Below, piece by piece: positions 1 to 5,138 of a stretch of DNA of 5,138 nt; positions within the stretch are counted from its first letter, which is position 1, and each line of letters begins with the position of its first letter. The translations under genes and the position numbers were made by a program. A model generated the notes under the pieces. It worked only from the letters and a program-made list of their open reading frames with translations. It was not told the origin of the DNA and did no database searches. This DNA is from Nitrospinota bacterium (GTDB lineage: Bacteria > JAUXIQ01). The stretch spans positions 1 through 5,138 of the forward strand of contig JAUXIQ010000177.1 in assembly GCA_030620925.1 (NCBI GenBank), given 5' to 3'.

Positions 1-1035
1 CACTCCCGCTTCAAGAAGCGGGATACCGAAACCCTCTTCAGTGCTGGGCATGAAAAGGATATCCGAAATGTTGTAAAGAGCGGCAACCATGCCGTCAGTG
101 ACTTGTAGAGGCAACGATGGGACACTCAAATCCTTGAACTCATAGAGGAATTTCACGTAATCCGCTATTCCCAGCTCCTCCACTTCGGTTTTAAGGAACT
201 GAAAATAGTCCACATGGCCCGGCGAATGGGTTCCGGGGGGGCCGGTTACCACAAGGCAGGGCTCTTTCCCCATGTCAGCCAGGGTTCTCACCACACGAAG
301 CGCCAGATCAATATTTTTCCTCTCCAGCACCCTGACCGGCATGAGTATGACCGGGAAGCACTCCAGAACCCCCAGCTCTTCCAACACCCGATAATCGTCT
401 GAATTGATGCCCAGGAGGTCTGCCGGGGAGATGCCGTTGGGTATGGCCAATAGATCAACTTCTTCTCCTCTCCAGCGAGAAGCAATCTCGCCGGCCCGGG
501 CAGAGGAGACGGCCGCATACCTCACCCCCGGCACAGGGCGGCTGAGTCGGCTCCAGGGCTGGGTGTCGGGGCGCCGGCCATCGTTGAACTCTTCCCTGAG
601 GAAGACGGCGTCATGAGTCCATGCAATAAATCCCACCCCCTCCAACATACCCGCCAGCTCGCAGAGGGCGGCGGTGAGTATTATATTTTTGTCCATGGTG
701 AAGATATTATGTACTATGCATACATGGCAGGAGGAAAGGGCCTGGCAGAGTTCATCCACCAGGCGAGTCTTAATTTCGTTAAGCGCCTCCCACGGCTCAC
801 CCCCCTCGAGGCTTTTCAATCCCCCGGCGACGCTCTCATGTTTGGGATCCATGGCGGGAATCAGTTCAACTTCCACACCGGGGTAAAAATCCCCTCCCCG
901 CCCCACCACCATTTTGACGCTGTAGCCCGCGTCGGCGAAGGCTTTTCCGTGCGCGGCCATGACATTCTGTACTCCTCCAACGGTGGGCGGACCGCTGTAG
1001 TGAACCATGGCGATATTGGGCCTTTTAACCGGCAT
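1..1035 (-). CDS. Family 4-like (GT-B) glycosyltransferase, C-terminus cut by window edge
   Basis: The reading frame is open for 345 codons from an ATG at 1035 to the window edge, so the C-terminus is missing. It is a cytoplasmic or membrane-peripheral sugar transferase that would move a sugar from a nucleotide-sugar donor to an unknown acceptor. The N-terminal Rossmann half has the glycine-rich acceptor-side loop GPPTVGGVQNV (residues 15-25) and then the WTHD segment (139-142). The C-terminal half has the donor-phosphate-binding pair in MPVRVLERKN (R235, K240) and, at the edge, the E-x7-E signature in STEEGFGIPLLEAG (E334 and E342), typical of GT4 retaining enzymes. Family members are usually 370-430 residues, so about 30-90 are lost. 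The start is supported by AGAGGGG at 1040-1046 and an in-frame TAG at 1045-1047. The family is clear. The donor, the acceptor and the product (cell-surface glycan, glycolipid or compatible solute) cannot be told. No neighbour in the window is a glycan gene. Confidence 0.9.
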   Translation of the reverse strand, partial: MPVKRPNIAMVHYSGPPTVGGVQNVMAAHGKAFADAGYSVKMVVGRGGDFYPGVEVELIPAMDPKHESVAGGLKSLEGGEPWEALNEIKTRLVDELCQALSSCHVCIVHNIFTMDKNIILTAALCELAGMLEGVGFIAWTHDAVFLREEFNDGRRPDTQPWSRLSRPVPGVRYAAVSSARAGEIASRWRGEEVDLLAIPNGISPADLLGINSDDYRVLEELGVLECFPVILMPVRVLERKNIDLALRVVRTLADMGKEPCLVVTGPPGTHSPGHVDYFQFLKTEVEELGIADYVKFLYEFKDLSVPSLPLQVTDGMVAALYNISDILFMPSTEEGFGIPLLEAGV

Positions 1036-1268
1036 TTTTCCCCTCTAAAAATCTATCCTCGTTCACAGACTTTCCCATTGAATATACAATAATATAGATA
1101 ATTATCCCACCTCTTGAATCGGATTATCCCCGGATTAATGATGAATAGATGGGCATTAATAATATTGTCAAAACAGATAAAAGTTATGGAAAGGATTTTA
1201 CAGCAGATACTACTTTGAAAGGAAGATTTTTGCTATCTTGTGAACCCTGAAAAAGTAAAAGTTCATAA

Positions 1269-1299
1269 GGACGCCCCGCCACTTGCGGGATTGCCGTCC
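1269..1299. repeat. Imperfect GC-rich hairpin, repeat-like
   Basis: The outer arms GGACG (1269-1273) and CGTCC (1295-1299) enclose inner arms CCCGC (1275-1279) and GCGGG (1285-1289) around a five-base loop. No T-run follows on either strand, so an intrinsic terminator is unlikely. The core at 1275-1292 begins CCCGCC and ends GGGATT. It has the same 18-base length and the same ends as a core at 3132-3149, which suggests copies of a dispersed palindromic element. Confidence 0.55.
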
Positions 1300-1310
1300 G
1301 GTGTCAAACG

Positions 1311-1327
1311 CGGGGCTGGAAACCCCG
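1311..1327. repeat. Short GC-rich hairpin
   Basis: Arms CGGGG (1311-1315) and CCCCG (1323-1327) flank the seven-base loop CTGGAAA. It lies 11 bp from the larger hairpin at 1269-1299 and may be the second half of the same repeat unit. There is no T-run on either side, and its role is unknown. Confidence 0.45.
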
Positions 1328-1426
1328 TCTATTAACAGGAAGTGCATACAGAAACGATAACTACCATACCCTTGCAGACTTTAATGATCAGTCTCCGATT
1401 TCGACCCGGTGATGAGGCCCGATATC

Positions 1427-1717
1427 TCAGAACAGCGCGTCAAGAAAATCTTTGGGGCGCAGCATCCTCCTTTTCCAGTTGCGGATATGCGGCACGAAAT
1501 AGGGAACCAGGCGCAGGGAATAGTAAGGGGGTAGAATGGGAACGCCCAGCAAATCTCCTAAAGTTATGAGGATGAACAGGTGCTCCAGGCTGGCCCGTGA
1601 TTTCATGGCCAGCCTGATTGTATCATGCGCGGCCATTCCATAAAGGAACTCTCGTACCATTTTCATTAAATTCGCCAGTCGCCCTTCTTTTTCTTCTTCT
1701 GCTCCCGGTTCTACCAT
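1427..1717 (-). CDS. Small protein of unknown function (96 aa), hydrophobic core
   Basis: I do not recognise this protein with certainty and assign no function. It has three visible parts. The N-terminus is acidic and flexible (residues 1-12, rich in E). A helical segment with the polar stretch AAHDTIRLAMKSRAS follows (29-43). A hydrophobic stretch (about 45-76) holds GDLLGVPILPPYYSLRL and ends at VPYFVP, and then comes a basic tail (HIRNWKRRMLRPKD, 77-90). The hydrophobic part is broken by a proline pair, charged residues and tyrosines, so it looks more like a membrane-associated or partner-binding segment than a plain transmembrane helix. There is no signal peptide. The ATG at 1717 is preceded by GAAGGGG at 1725-1731, seven bases upstream, and the stop is TGA. 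The good ribosome binding site and structured composition argue for a real gene. It is transcribed in the same direction as the flavin oxidoreductase, but a 237-bp gap makes a shared operon uncertain. Confidence 0.75.
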   Translation of the reverse strand: MVEPGAEEEKEGRLANLMKMVREFLYGMAAHDTIRLAMKSRASLEHLFILITLGDLLGVPILPPYYSLRLVPYFVPHIRNWKRRMLRPKDFLDALF

Positions 1718-1954
1718 AATCTTTCCCCTTCAAGCTCTGGCTCGATTAAAATTAAGCAGCGATAGAACAGCCCTTTACCCACCGGCCCTACTTTAATCAG
1801 TGGTTATACCTGGCCAGACCTATTACCTCCGCCACACGAGAAGACGCACCGATCACCTCGAAACGGTTACAACTTCATGGCAGGTCCCGATGGGGCGCCG
1901 GTGGTCGATTAAAACCCGGCCGATAGGGGAAAAATCTTATATCCGAGGTTAATC
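1718..1954. other. Intergenic gap between two minus-strand genes
   Basis: I find no gene, no RNA and no convincing intrinsic terminator in these 237 bp. A weak inverted repeat, GCCGG and CCGGC around 1895-1920 with a 14-base loop, lacks a T-run. A TATAAC hexamer on the minus strand (1803-1808) could be a -10 for the small gene, but it has no matching -35. Whether the small gene is co-transcribed with the oxidoreductase stays open. Confidence 0.4.
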
Positions 1955-3073
1955 CTAAAGTTTCGCCTGCTCCTTCTCCAGAGGATGGCAGCGGGTTTGC
2001 CCCCCTGTCGCCACTTCGGATAGACACATATTGCAGGAGATGCAATCAGCCCGTTTCGTATCCCCCTCTTTCCACCTCTTCACCAGGTCCGGCTCCCTGA
2101 TGAGGGGGCGGCTCAAGGCCACGAAATCGGCCTTACCTTCTTCAAGTACGCGCTCGACTACCGCGGGGCTCTTGAAACCGCCCACGGCGATGACCTTCGC
2201 CCTGTCGCCGACCAGCTTTTTGACCTCCTCGGCGTATGGTAAATAGTAGCCCTCGTCTTCTTCGGTCTTGATCCCCGTCCAGGCGGAGCGTTTGCTCCCC
2301 TCCACTATCCCACCGCTCATCTCGATTGCGTCTATGCCTTCCTCGGCCAGACGCAGCGCTATGAGCTTTGATTCATCGATGGTTATGCCTCCATCGATGT
2401 AGTCGGCGGAGTTCATCTTGATCATGACAGGGTAGTCGGGGCCCACCGCCTCCCTCACCTTTCTGTAGGCTTCCAGCACCATCCGCATCCTGTTCTCCGG
2501 GCTGCCCCCGTATTCATCCGTCCTGCGGTTGGAGAAGCCTGAATTGAAGGCGCTCAACAGGTACCCGTGGGCGGAATGGATCTGCACGGCGTCGAAACCC
2601 GCTTCTTTGGCCCTGCGCGCCGCTTCGCCGAAGCAGTCTATTACCCGGTGGATATCCTCCACGGTCATTTCCCGCGGGGTAATCCCGGTGGGGGCGAAGG
2701 TGACAAGAGAAGGCCCAATGGGAAGCTGTCCGTTCAGAAGGTCGGGGTGCGACTGCCGGCCGCAGTGGACTATCTGTGCGCAGACTTTGGCCCCTCCGGC
2801 GTGCACCCTGTCCACCATCTTTTTAACTGCGGACACCGTCTCATCGATGGCCAAGCTGGCCTGGCCTGCCGCCCCTCTCCCGTCGGGGGAAACGTAAAAG
2901 AACCCGGGCACCACCAGGCCCACCTCGCCCATGGCAAGGTCTTCGTTCATCCTCATCAACGGCTCTGTGGGAAGCCCGATTTCATCCGCCATCCCCTCGT
3001 AGGTGGCGGAACGGACTATGCGGTTTTTCACCTCCATGCTGTTAATATTCATAGGTTCGAAAATGATGGACAT
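1955..3073 (-). CDS. NADH:flavin oxidoreductase, old yellow enzyme family, with C-terminal cysteine cluster
   Basis: This complete 372-residue protein is a soluble FMN-dependent ene-reductase of the OYE / 2,4-dienoyl-CoA reductase N-terminal type, which reduces activated C=C bonds. The TIM barrel begins with FEPMNINSMEVKNRIVRSAT (5-24). The substrate-binding histidines are in QIHSAHGYLLSAF (H166, H169), followed by the family block SNRRTDEYGGSPENR (181-195). The FMN phosphate-binding end is GGF (298-300) and ALSRPLIREPDL (319-330), where the usual GRP is SRP. After the barrel come C344, C347, C350 and C362, a spacing of C-x2-C-x2-C-x11-C. FadH-type enzymes bind a 4Fe-4S cluster there, usually with C-x2-C-x3-C-x11-C. 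The second flavin/NAD(P) domain of FadH (about 670 residues in total) is absent. The ATG at 3073 has AGAGGAG at 3081-3087, seven bases upstream. Divergence from the acyl-CoA ligase suggests, without proof, an acyl-CoA or related unsaturated substrate. The family is certain, the substrate unknown. Confidence 0.93.
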   Translation of the reverse strand: MSIIFEPMNINSMEVKNRIVRSATYEGMADEIGLPTEPLMRMNEDLAMGEVGLVVPGFFYVSPDGRGAAGQASLAIDETVSAVKKMVDRVHAGGAKVCAQIVHCGRQSHPDLLNGQLPIGPSLVTFAPTGITPREMTVEDIHRVIDCFGEAARRAKEAGFDAVQIHSAHGYLLSAFNSGFSNRRTDEYGGSPENRMRMVLEAYRKVREAVGPDYPVMIKMNSADYIDGGITIDESKLIALRLAEEGIDAIEMSGGIVEGSKRSAWTGIKTEEDEGYYLPYAEEVKKLVGDRAKVIAVGGFKSPAVVERVLEEGKADFVALSRPLIREPDLVKRWKEGDTKRADCISCNMCLSEVATGGQTRCHPLEKEQAKL

Positions 3074-3080
3074 GACAATG

Positions 3081-3087
3081 CTCCTCT
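3081..3087 (-). promoter_or_regulatory. Ribosome binding site of the flavin oxidoreductase
   Basis: On the minus strand AGAGGAG stands seven bases before the ATG at 3073. This fixes the start and makes the internal methionine at residue 8 an unlikely start. Confidence 0.8.
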
Positions 3088-3108
3088 GTCAGTGCTTTAC
3101 GCAAAATT

Positions 3109-3122
3109 CCCCCGGAAGGGGG
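3109..3122. repeat. Small perfect GC hairpin in the oxidoreductase leader
   Basis: CCCCC (3109-3113) and GGGGG (3118-3122) flank the tetraloop GGAA. TTTT follows directly on the plus strand, and AATTTT follows on the minus strand. The hairpin lies 22 bases upstream of the oxidoreductase ribosome binding site, in its presumed 5' leader. It resembles a short terminator, but the stem is only five pairs, so a weak attenuator or a repeat fragment are equally possible. Confidence 0.5.
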
Positions 3123-3130
3123 TTTTGGGG

Positions 3131-3147
3131 TCCCGCCTGCGGCGGGA
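3131..3147. repeat. Perfect 7-bp inverted repeat, repeat-like
   Basis: Arms TCCCGCC (3131-3137) and GGCGGGA (3141-3147) with a three-base loop form a very stable hairpin on either strand. The 18-base core at 3132-3149 has the same first six bases (CCCGCC) and last six bases (GGGATT) as the core at 1275-1292. That points to a dispersed palindromic repeat rather than a gene-specific element. On the minus strand it falls inside the predicted leader of the oxidoreductase. Confidence 0.65.
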
Positions 3148-3189
3148 TTCAGAAGGGTTCCCCCCAATATTGAATAAGCTGACCCGAAT

Positions 3190-3218
3190 TTTATATCACG
3201 TTTGCAAACCTATTCCAA
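3190..3218 (-). promoter_or_regulatory. Candidate sigma-70-type promoter of the flavin oxidoreductase
   Basis: On the minus strand TTGGAA (3213-3218, 4 of 6 consensus bases) and TATAAA (3190-3195, 5 of 6) stand 17 bp apart, the optimal spacing. Transcription would start near 3183 and give a leader of about 110 bases that contains both hairpins at 3109-3147. This is a pattern match only. Confidence 0.5.
3200..3209. promoter_or_regulatory. Palindrome in promoter spacer, candidate operator
   Basis: GTTTGCAAAC is a perfect 10-bp palindrome between the -35 and -10 of the candidate oxidoreductase promoter, a position where a bound repressor would block RNA polymerase. No regulator gene is in the window, and I cannot assign a family to the site. 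Confidence 0.4.
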
Positions 3219-3251
3219 TATCGATCGGCGGTCGAAACAGAAACATATCTC

Positions 3252-3280
3252 TTGATAACAGTATGCTTATTCTGTTAATT
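3252..3280 (+). promoter_or_regulatory. Candidate promoter of the acyl-CoA ligase operon
   Basis: TTGATA (3252-3257, 5 of 6 bases of the -35 consensus) is followed after 17 bp by TTAATT (3275-3280), a poor -10. Shifted by one base, TAATTT has an upstream TG that could act as an extended -10. The leader to the ATG at 3330 would be about 43 bases. It stands back to back with the minus-strand candidate, with 33 bp between the two -35 elements. Confidence 0.35.
3256..3277. promoter_or_regulatory. Inverted repeat overlapping the ligase promoter, candidate operator
   Basis: TAACAG (3256-3261) and CTGTTA (3272-3277) are perfect 6-bp arms separated by 10 bp, giving a 22-bp site. It covers the end of the candidate -35, the spacer and the start of the -10. 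The arm spacing places the half-sites about 1.5 helical turns apart, acceptable for a dimeric repressor. No regulator is visible. Confidence 0.4.
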
Positions 3281-3329
3281 TGAGGGCCACAAAAAAGTCT
3301 TTTTCGGCTTTTACGAGGGGGAGGAGAAT

Positions 3330-4874
3330 ATGCTGCTGAATGATGTGATAGATATGAACGCCAGGCGCTATCCGGACAAGGAGGCGGTCTGCTCTGAAGG
3401 AACGCGGCTCACCTTCGCACAATTCAGAGACCGCGTCTACAAGACCGCCAACGCACTCCGCTCAATGCTCCAGCCCGGAGACAGGGTCGCCATCCTGGGG
3501 GAAAACTGCCATCAGTACGTGGAGCTCTACTTCGCAGTGCCCACCGCAGGGATGGTGTTTGTGCCGCTGAACTACAGGCTCGTGGAGCGGGAGATAGCCT
3601 ACGTCCTCAACGACTCAGGGGCGCGCATGTTCATCGTACTGGACGACTACGCAGACCGCGTGGAAGGCCTGCTCGGCGAAATTCCTGATGTCGAGCACTT
3701 CCTGTGCATCGGGAAAACATTTCAGGGCATGCAGGATTACGAGGAGCTGATCGCAGGCTCCCCCGCTCATAAACCTGAGATCACAGGGACCGAAGACGAC
3801 GTGGCCTGGTTCATCTACACCAGCGGCACCACCGGCTTCCCCAAGGGGGCCATGCTCACCCACAAAAACGTCACCAGTAAATTCATCAACCTCTTGCTCA
3901 ACGGCAACACCGCGTCCGACGAAATATCCCTGTTCAACTTCCCTCTTTTCCACATTGCGGGCAGCGTGGCTCTATCACAGCTATACGCCGGGAGCACCGT
4001 CCACCTGATCAAAAAATTCGAACCCGAACAGGTCCTGAGCATGATAGAGAAGGAAAAGATAACCAGCACCGGATTCGCCCCCACCATGTTCAATTTCCTG
4101 CTCCGCCACCCGGCCATCGATAAATACTATACCGAATCCGTCAAAAGAATAAGCTACGGCGCGTCGTCAATGCCGGTGGAGCTGCTGCGTGAGGGTATAG
4201 CTCGGTTCGGAAACGTTTTCTCACAGCTCTACGGCCTCACGGAGAGCACCGGCACAGTCACCTCCCTGAAACCGGAGGAGCACGTCACCGACGGGCCGGA
4301 AAAAATCGTCCGCCGCCTCGCCTCATGCGGGAAAGAGCTTATGAACGTCCACGCAAGGGTGGTCAACTCCGAGGGGGACGACGTCCAGCCGGAAGGGGAG
4401 ATGGGAGAGATCATTCTGCGGGGCGACAACATCATGAAAGGCTACTGGAACAAGCCGGAAGCCACCGCCGAGACCATCGTGGACGGCTGGTTGTATACCG
4501 GGGATATGGCCTGGGTGGACGATGAGGGCTACATGTTCATCACCGACCGGCAGAAGGACATGATAATAAGCGGTGCGGAAAACATCTACCCCAGGGAGAT
4601 AGAGGAGGTCATATACCAGCACCCGGCGGTGATGGAGGTGTCGGTCATCGGTTACCCCGACGATACGTGGGGCGAATCGGTGCTGGCGGTCATCAAGCTC
4701 AAAGATGGCGGCAGCGCCACCGAAGAAGAGATAATAGAGCTGTGCAGGGTCAACCTTGCCAGCTACAAAAAACCTCGCAGCGTGCTGTTCCTGGACGAGG
4801 AGCTGCCCAAGAACCCCAGCGGTAAAATCCTTAAAAAAGTGCTGCGGGAGAAATACGGAAAACCCTCGGTCTAA
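3330..4874 (+). CDS. AMP-forming acyl-CoA synthetase (fatty or aromatic acid-CoA ligase type)
   Basis: This complete 514-residue enzyme of the ANL superfamily activates a carboxylic acid with ATP to an acyl-adenylate and then to its CoA thioester in the cytoplasm. The length is usual for the family. Motifs appear in the expected order: the ATP-binding loop YTSGTTGFPKG (163-173), YGLTEST (301-307), YTGD with the ribose-binding aspartate (389-392, D392), the hinge DRQKDMIISGAENIYPREIE (406-425), and PKNPSGKILKK (493-503) with the catalytic lysine K499. No key residue is missing, so it should be active. The start is supported by a GGGGGAGGAG run ending at 3326, close to the ATG. The 34-bp gap to the next gene has no terminator, so the two are probably one operon. 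Substrate specificity (medium or long-chain fatty acid, cyclic or aromatic acid) cannot be read by eye; I avoid a fadD-type symbol for that reason. Confidence 0.95.
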   Translation: MLLNDVIDMNARRYPDKEAVCSEGTRLTFAQFRDRVYKTANALRSMLQPGDRVAILGENCHQYVELYFAVPTAGMVFVPLNYRLVEREIAYVLNDSGARMFIVLDDYADRVEGLLGEIPDVEHFLCIGKTFQGMQDYEELIAGSPAHKPEITGTEDDVAWFIYTSGTTGFPKGAMLTHKNVTSKFINLLLNGNTASDEISLFNFPLFHIAGSVALSQLYAGSTVHLIKKFEPEQVLSMIEKEKITSTGFAPTMFNFLLRHPAIDKYYTESVKRISYGASSMPVELLREGIARFGNVFSQLYGLTESTGTVTSLKPEEHVTDGPEKIVRRLASCGKELMNVHARVVNSEGDDVQPEGEMGEIILRGDNIMKGYWNKPEATAETIVDGWLYTGDMAWVDDEGYMFITDRQKDMIISGAENIYPREIEEVIYQHPAVMEVSVIGYPDDTWGESVLAVIKLKDGGSATEEEIIELCRVNLASYKKPRSVLFLDEELPKNPSGKILKKVLREKYGKPSV

Positions 4875-4893
4875 AAACATTGAAAGGGTGGTT

Positions 4894-4899
4894 AGGAGG
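4894..4899 (+). promoter_or_regulatory. Ribosome binding site of the molybdopterin-binding subunit
   Basis: A perfect AGGAGG stands nine bases before the ATG at 4909. It lies in the 34-bp gap after the ligase stop codon and supports translation of the downstream gene from a shared transcript. Confidence 0.8.
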
Positions 4900-4908
4900 G
4901 ATCAACTC

Positions 4909-5138
4909 ATGAAAGAGAAATTTTCTTATTTGGGAAAGCGCCTGCCGGTGCTGGACATCAAAGAGAAAGTTACCGGCGCCACTCAATACGCCGCCGATAT
5001 CAAAATGCCCGGCATGCTGCACGGCAAAATTTTACACTGCCCCCATCCCCACGCCGAAATAGTGCGTGTCGACACTTCGAAGGCCGAAAAGCTGCTGGGA
5101 GGGAAAAAATACGTGGCCACCGCCGAGGACGCACCGCA
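4909..5138 (+). CDS. Xanthine dehydrogenase-family molybdopterin-binding subunit, N-terminus only
   Basis: The frame is open for 76 complete codons to the window edge. The segment GKRLPVLDIKEKVTG (9-23), then QYAADIKMPGMLHGKIL (26-42), then CPHPHAEIVRVDTSKAE (44-60) and TAEDAP (71-76) is the N-terminal a/b hammerhead domain of the large subunit of xanthine dehydrogenase / aldehyde oxidase-type enzymes. Full-length subunits are about 750-800 residues, so roughly 90 per cent lies beyond the window, including the molybdenum site and its catalytic glutamate. These enzymes hydroxylate N-heterocycles or aldehydes, or, in 4-hydroxybenzoyl-CoA reductase, remove a ring hydroxyl. The partner 2Fe-2S and FAD subunits are not upstream and would be expected downstream. 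No Tat or Sec signal peptide is seen, so it is probably cytoplasmic. The adjacent CoA ligase makes a CoA-thioester pathway attractive, but the exact enzyme cannot be named from this fragment. Confidence 0.9.
   Translation, partial: MKEKFSYLGKRLPVLDIKEKVTGATQYAADIKMPGMLHGKILHCPHPHAEIVRVDTSKAEKLLGGKKYVATAEDAP

Larger units (their letters stand above)
1036..1426. other. Gene-free region with AT-rich stretch and GC-rich hairpins
   Basis: This 391-bp gap lies between the start of the glycosyltransferase and the end of the small minus-strand gene. Roughly 1073-1260 is visibly AT-rich and should hold the glycosyltransferase promoter. One weak candidate on the minus strand is a perfect TTGACA at 1166-1171, but at 17-18 bp spacing it has only a poor -10 (CTATTC or TATTCA near 1142-1148). 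The AT-rich part also has the short symmetric element GGATTATCC (1121-1129). From 1269 to 1327 there are two GC-rich hairpins, annotated separately. From 1328 to 1426 I see no gene, RNA or clear terminator. Short open frames here lack a ribosome binding site. Confidence 0.6.

Noticed and set aside
613-1092. 159-codon open frame on the plus strand
   Set aside because: It is antisense to the glycosyltransferase, whose motifs are unmistakable, and has no family features of its own.
1260-1335. Possible riboswitch (the GGACGC and GCGGGG segments recall c-di-GMP aptamers)
   Set aside because: The conserved GEMM aptamer elements do not occur in the right order and no gene starts just downstream on the plus strand. 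A palindromic repeat explains the hairpins better.
1342-1569. 75-codon open frame on the plus strand overlapping the small minus-strand gene
   Set aside because: It has a weak ribosome binding context and an unstructured composition. The minus-strand frame has a good ribosome binding site and a coherent protein.
1895-1920. Possible terminator after the oxidoreductase
   Set aside because: The stem is only five pairs with a 14-base loop and no T-run.
3172-3272. 8-bp inverted match GAATAAGC (3172-3179) and GCTTATTC (3265-3272)
   Set aside because: One such match is expected by chance at about this frequency in a 256-bp region, and the arms are 85 bp apart.
2567-3283. 238-codon open frame on the plus strand
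   Set aside because: It is antisense to the clear flavin oxidoreductase, runs on through the hairpins and both candidate promoters, has no ribosome binding site, and its translation looks like a shadow rich in H, G, P and R.
4323-4880. 185-codon open frame on the minus strand
   Set aside because: It is the antisense shadow of the C-terminal part of the acyl-CoA synthetase, where the plus-strand frame carries all the ANL motifs.
1-5138. CRISPR array, tRNA, rRNA, insertion sequence or phage genes
   Set aside because: I saw no regularly spaced repeats, no tRNA-like cloverleaf or T-loop with a CCA-type end, no transposase or integrase, and no rRNA-like sequence.

Overview
The window looks like a piece of a bacterial chromosome of moderate GC content. 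The genes carry strong purine-rich ribosome binding sites and there is no sign of phage, plasmid or transposase. Gene content (an old-yellow-enzyme-type oxidoreductase with a cysteine cluster, an AMP-forming acyl-CoA ligase, a molybdenum hydroxylase) fits an anaerobic or facultative bacterium that breaks down organic acids. A Desulfobacterota-like or similar sediment anaerobe is my best guess, but the window has no taxonomic marker and this is weak inference.

Layout. The left part is on the minus strand. A GT-B (family 4-like) glycosyltransferase, start at 1035, runs off the left edge. A 391-bp gap (1036-1426) holds an AT-rich stretch and two GC-rich hairpins. A 96-residue protein of unknown function follows (1427-1717), then a 237-bp gap, then a 372-residue FMN-dependent NADH:flavin oxidoreductase (1955-3073). 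The right part is on the plus strand: a complete 514-residue acyl-CoA synthetase (3330-4874), followed after 34 bp by the N-terminus of a xanthine dehydrogenase-family molybdopterin-binding subunit (from 4909), which runs off the right edge.

The control centre is the 256-bp divergent region 3074-3329. It holds back-to-back candidate promoters, one for each direction, and each has a palindrome in its spacer: GTTTGCAAAC on the oxidoreductase side, and TAACAG-N10-CTGTTA on the ligase side. The oxidoreductase leader also carries two hairpins. The larger one shares its sequence with a hairpin in the 1036-1426 gap, so it probably belongs to a dispersed palindromic repeat family.

How the genes may work together (inference): the ligase would activate a carboxylic acid to its CoA thioester and the molybdenum enzyme would hydroxylate or reductively dehydroxylate a substrate. 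The divergent flavoenzyme could reduce an activated double bond of an intermediate. The substrate cannot be read from the sequence. The glycosyltransferase and the small protein show no evident link to this pathway.
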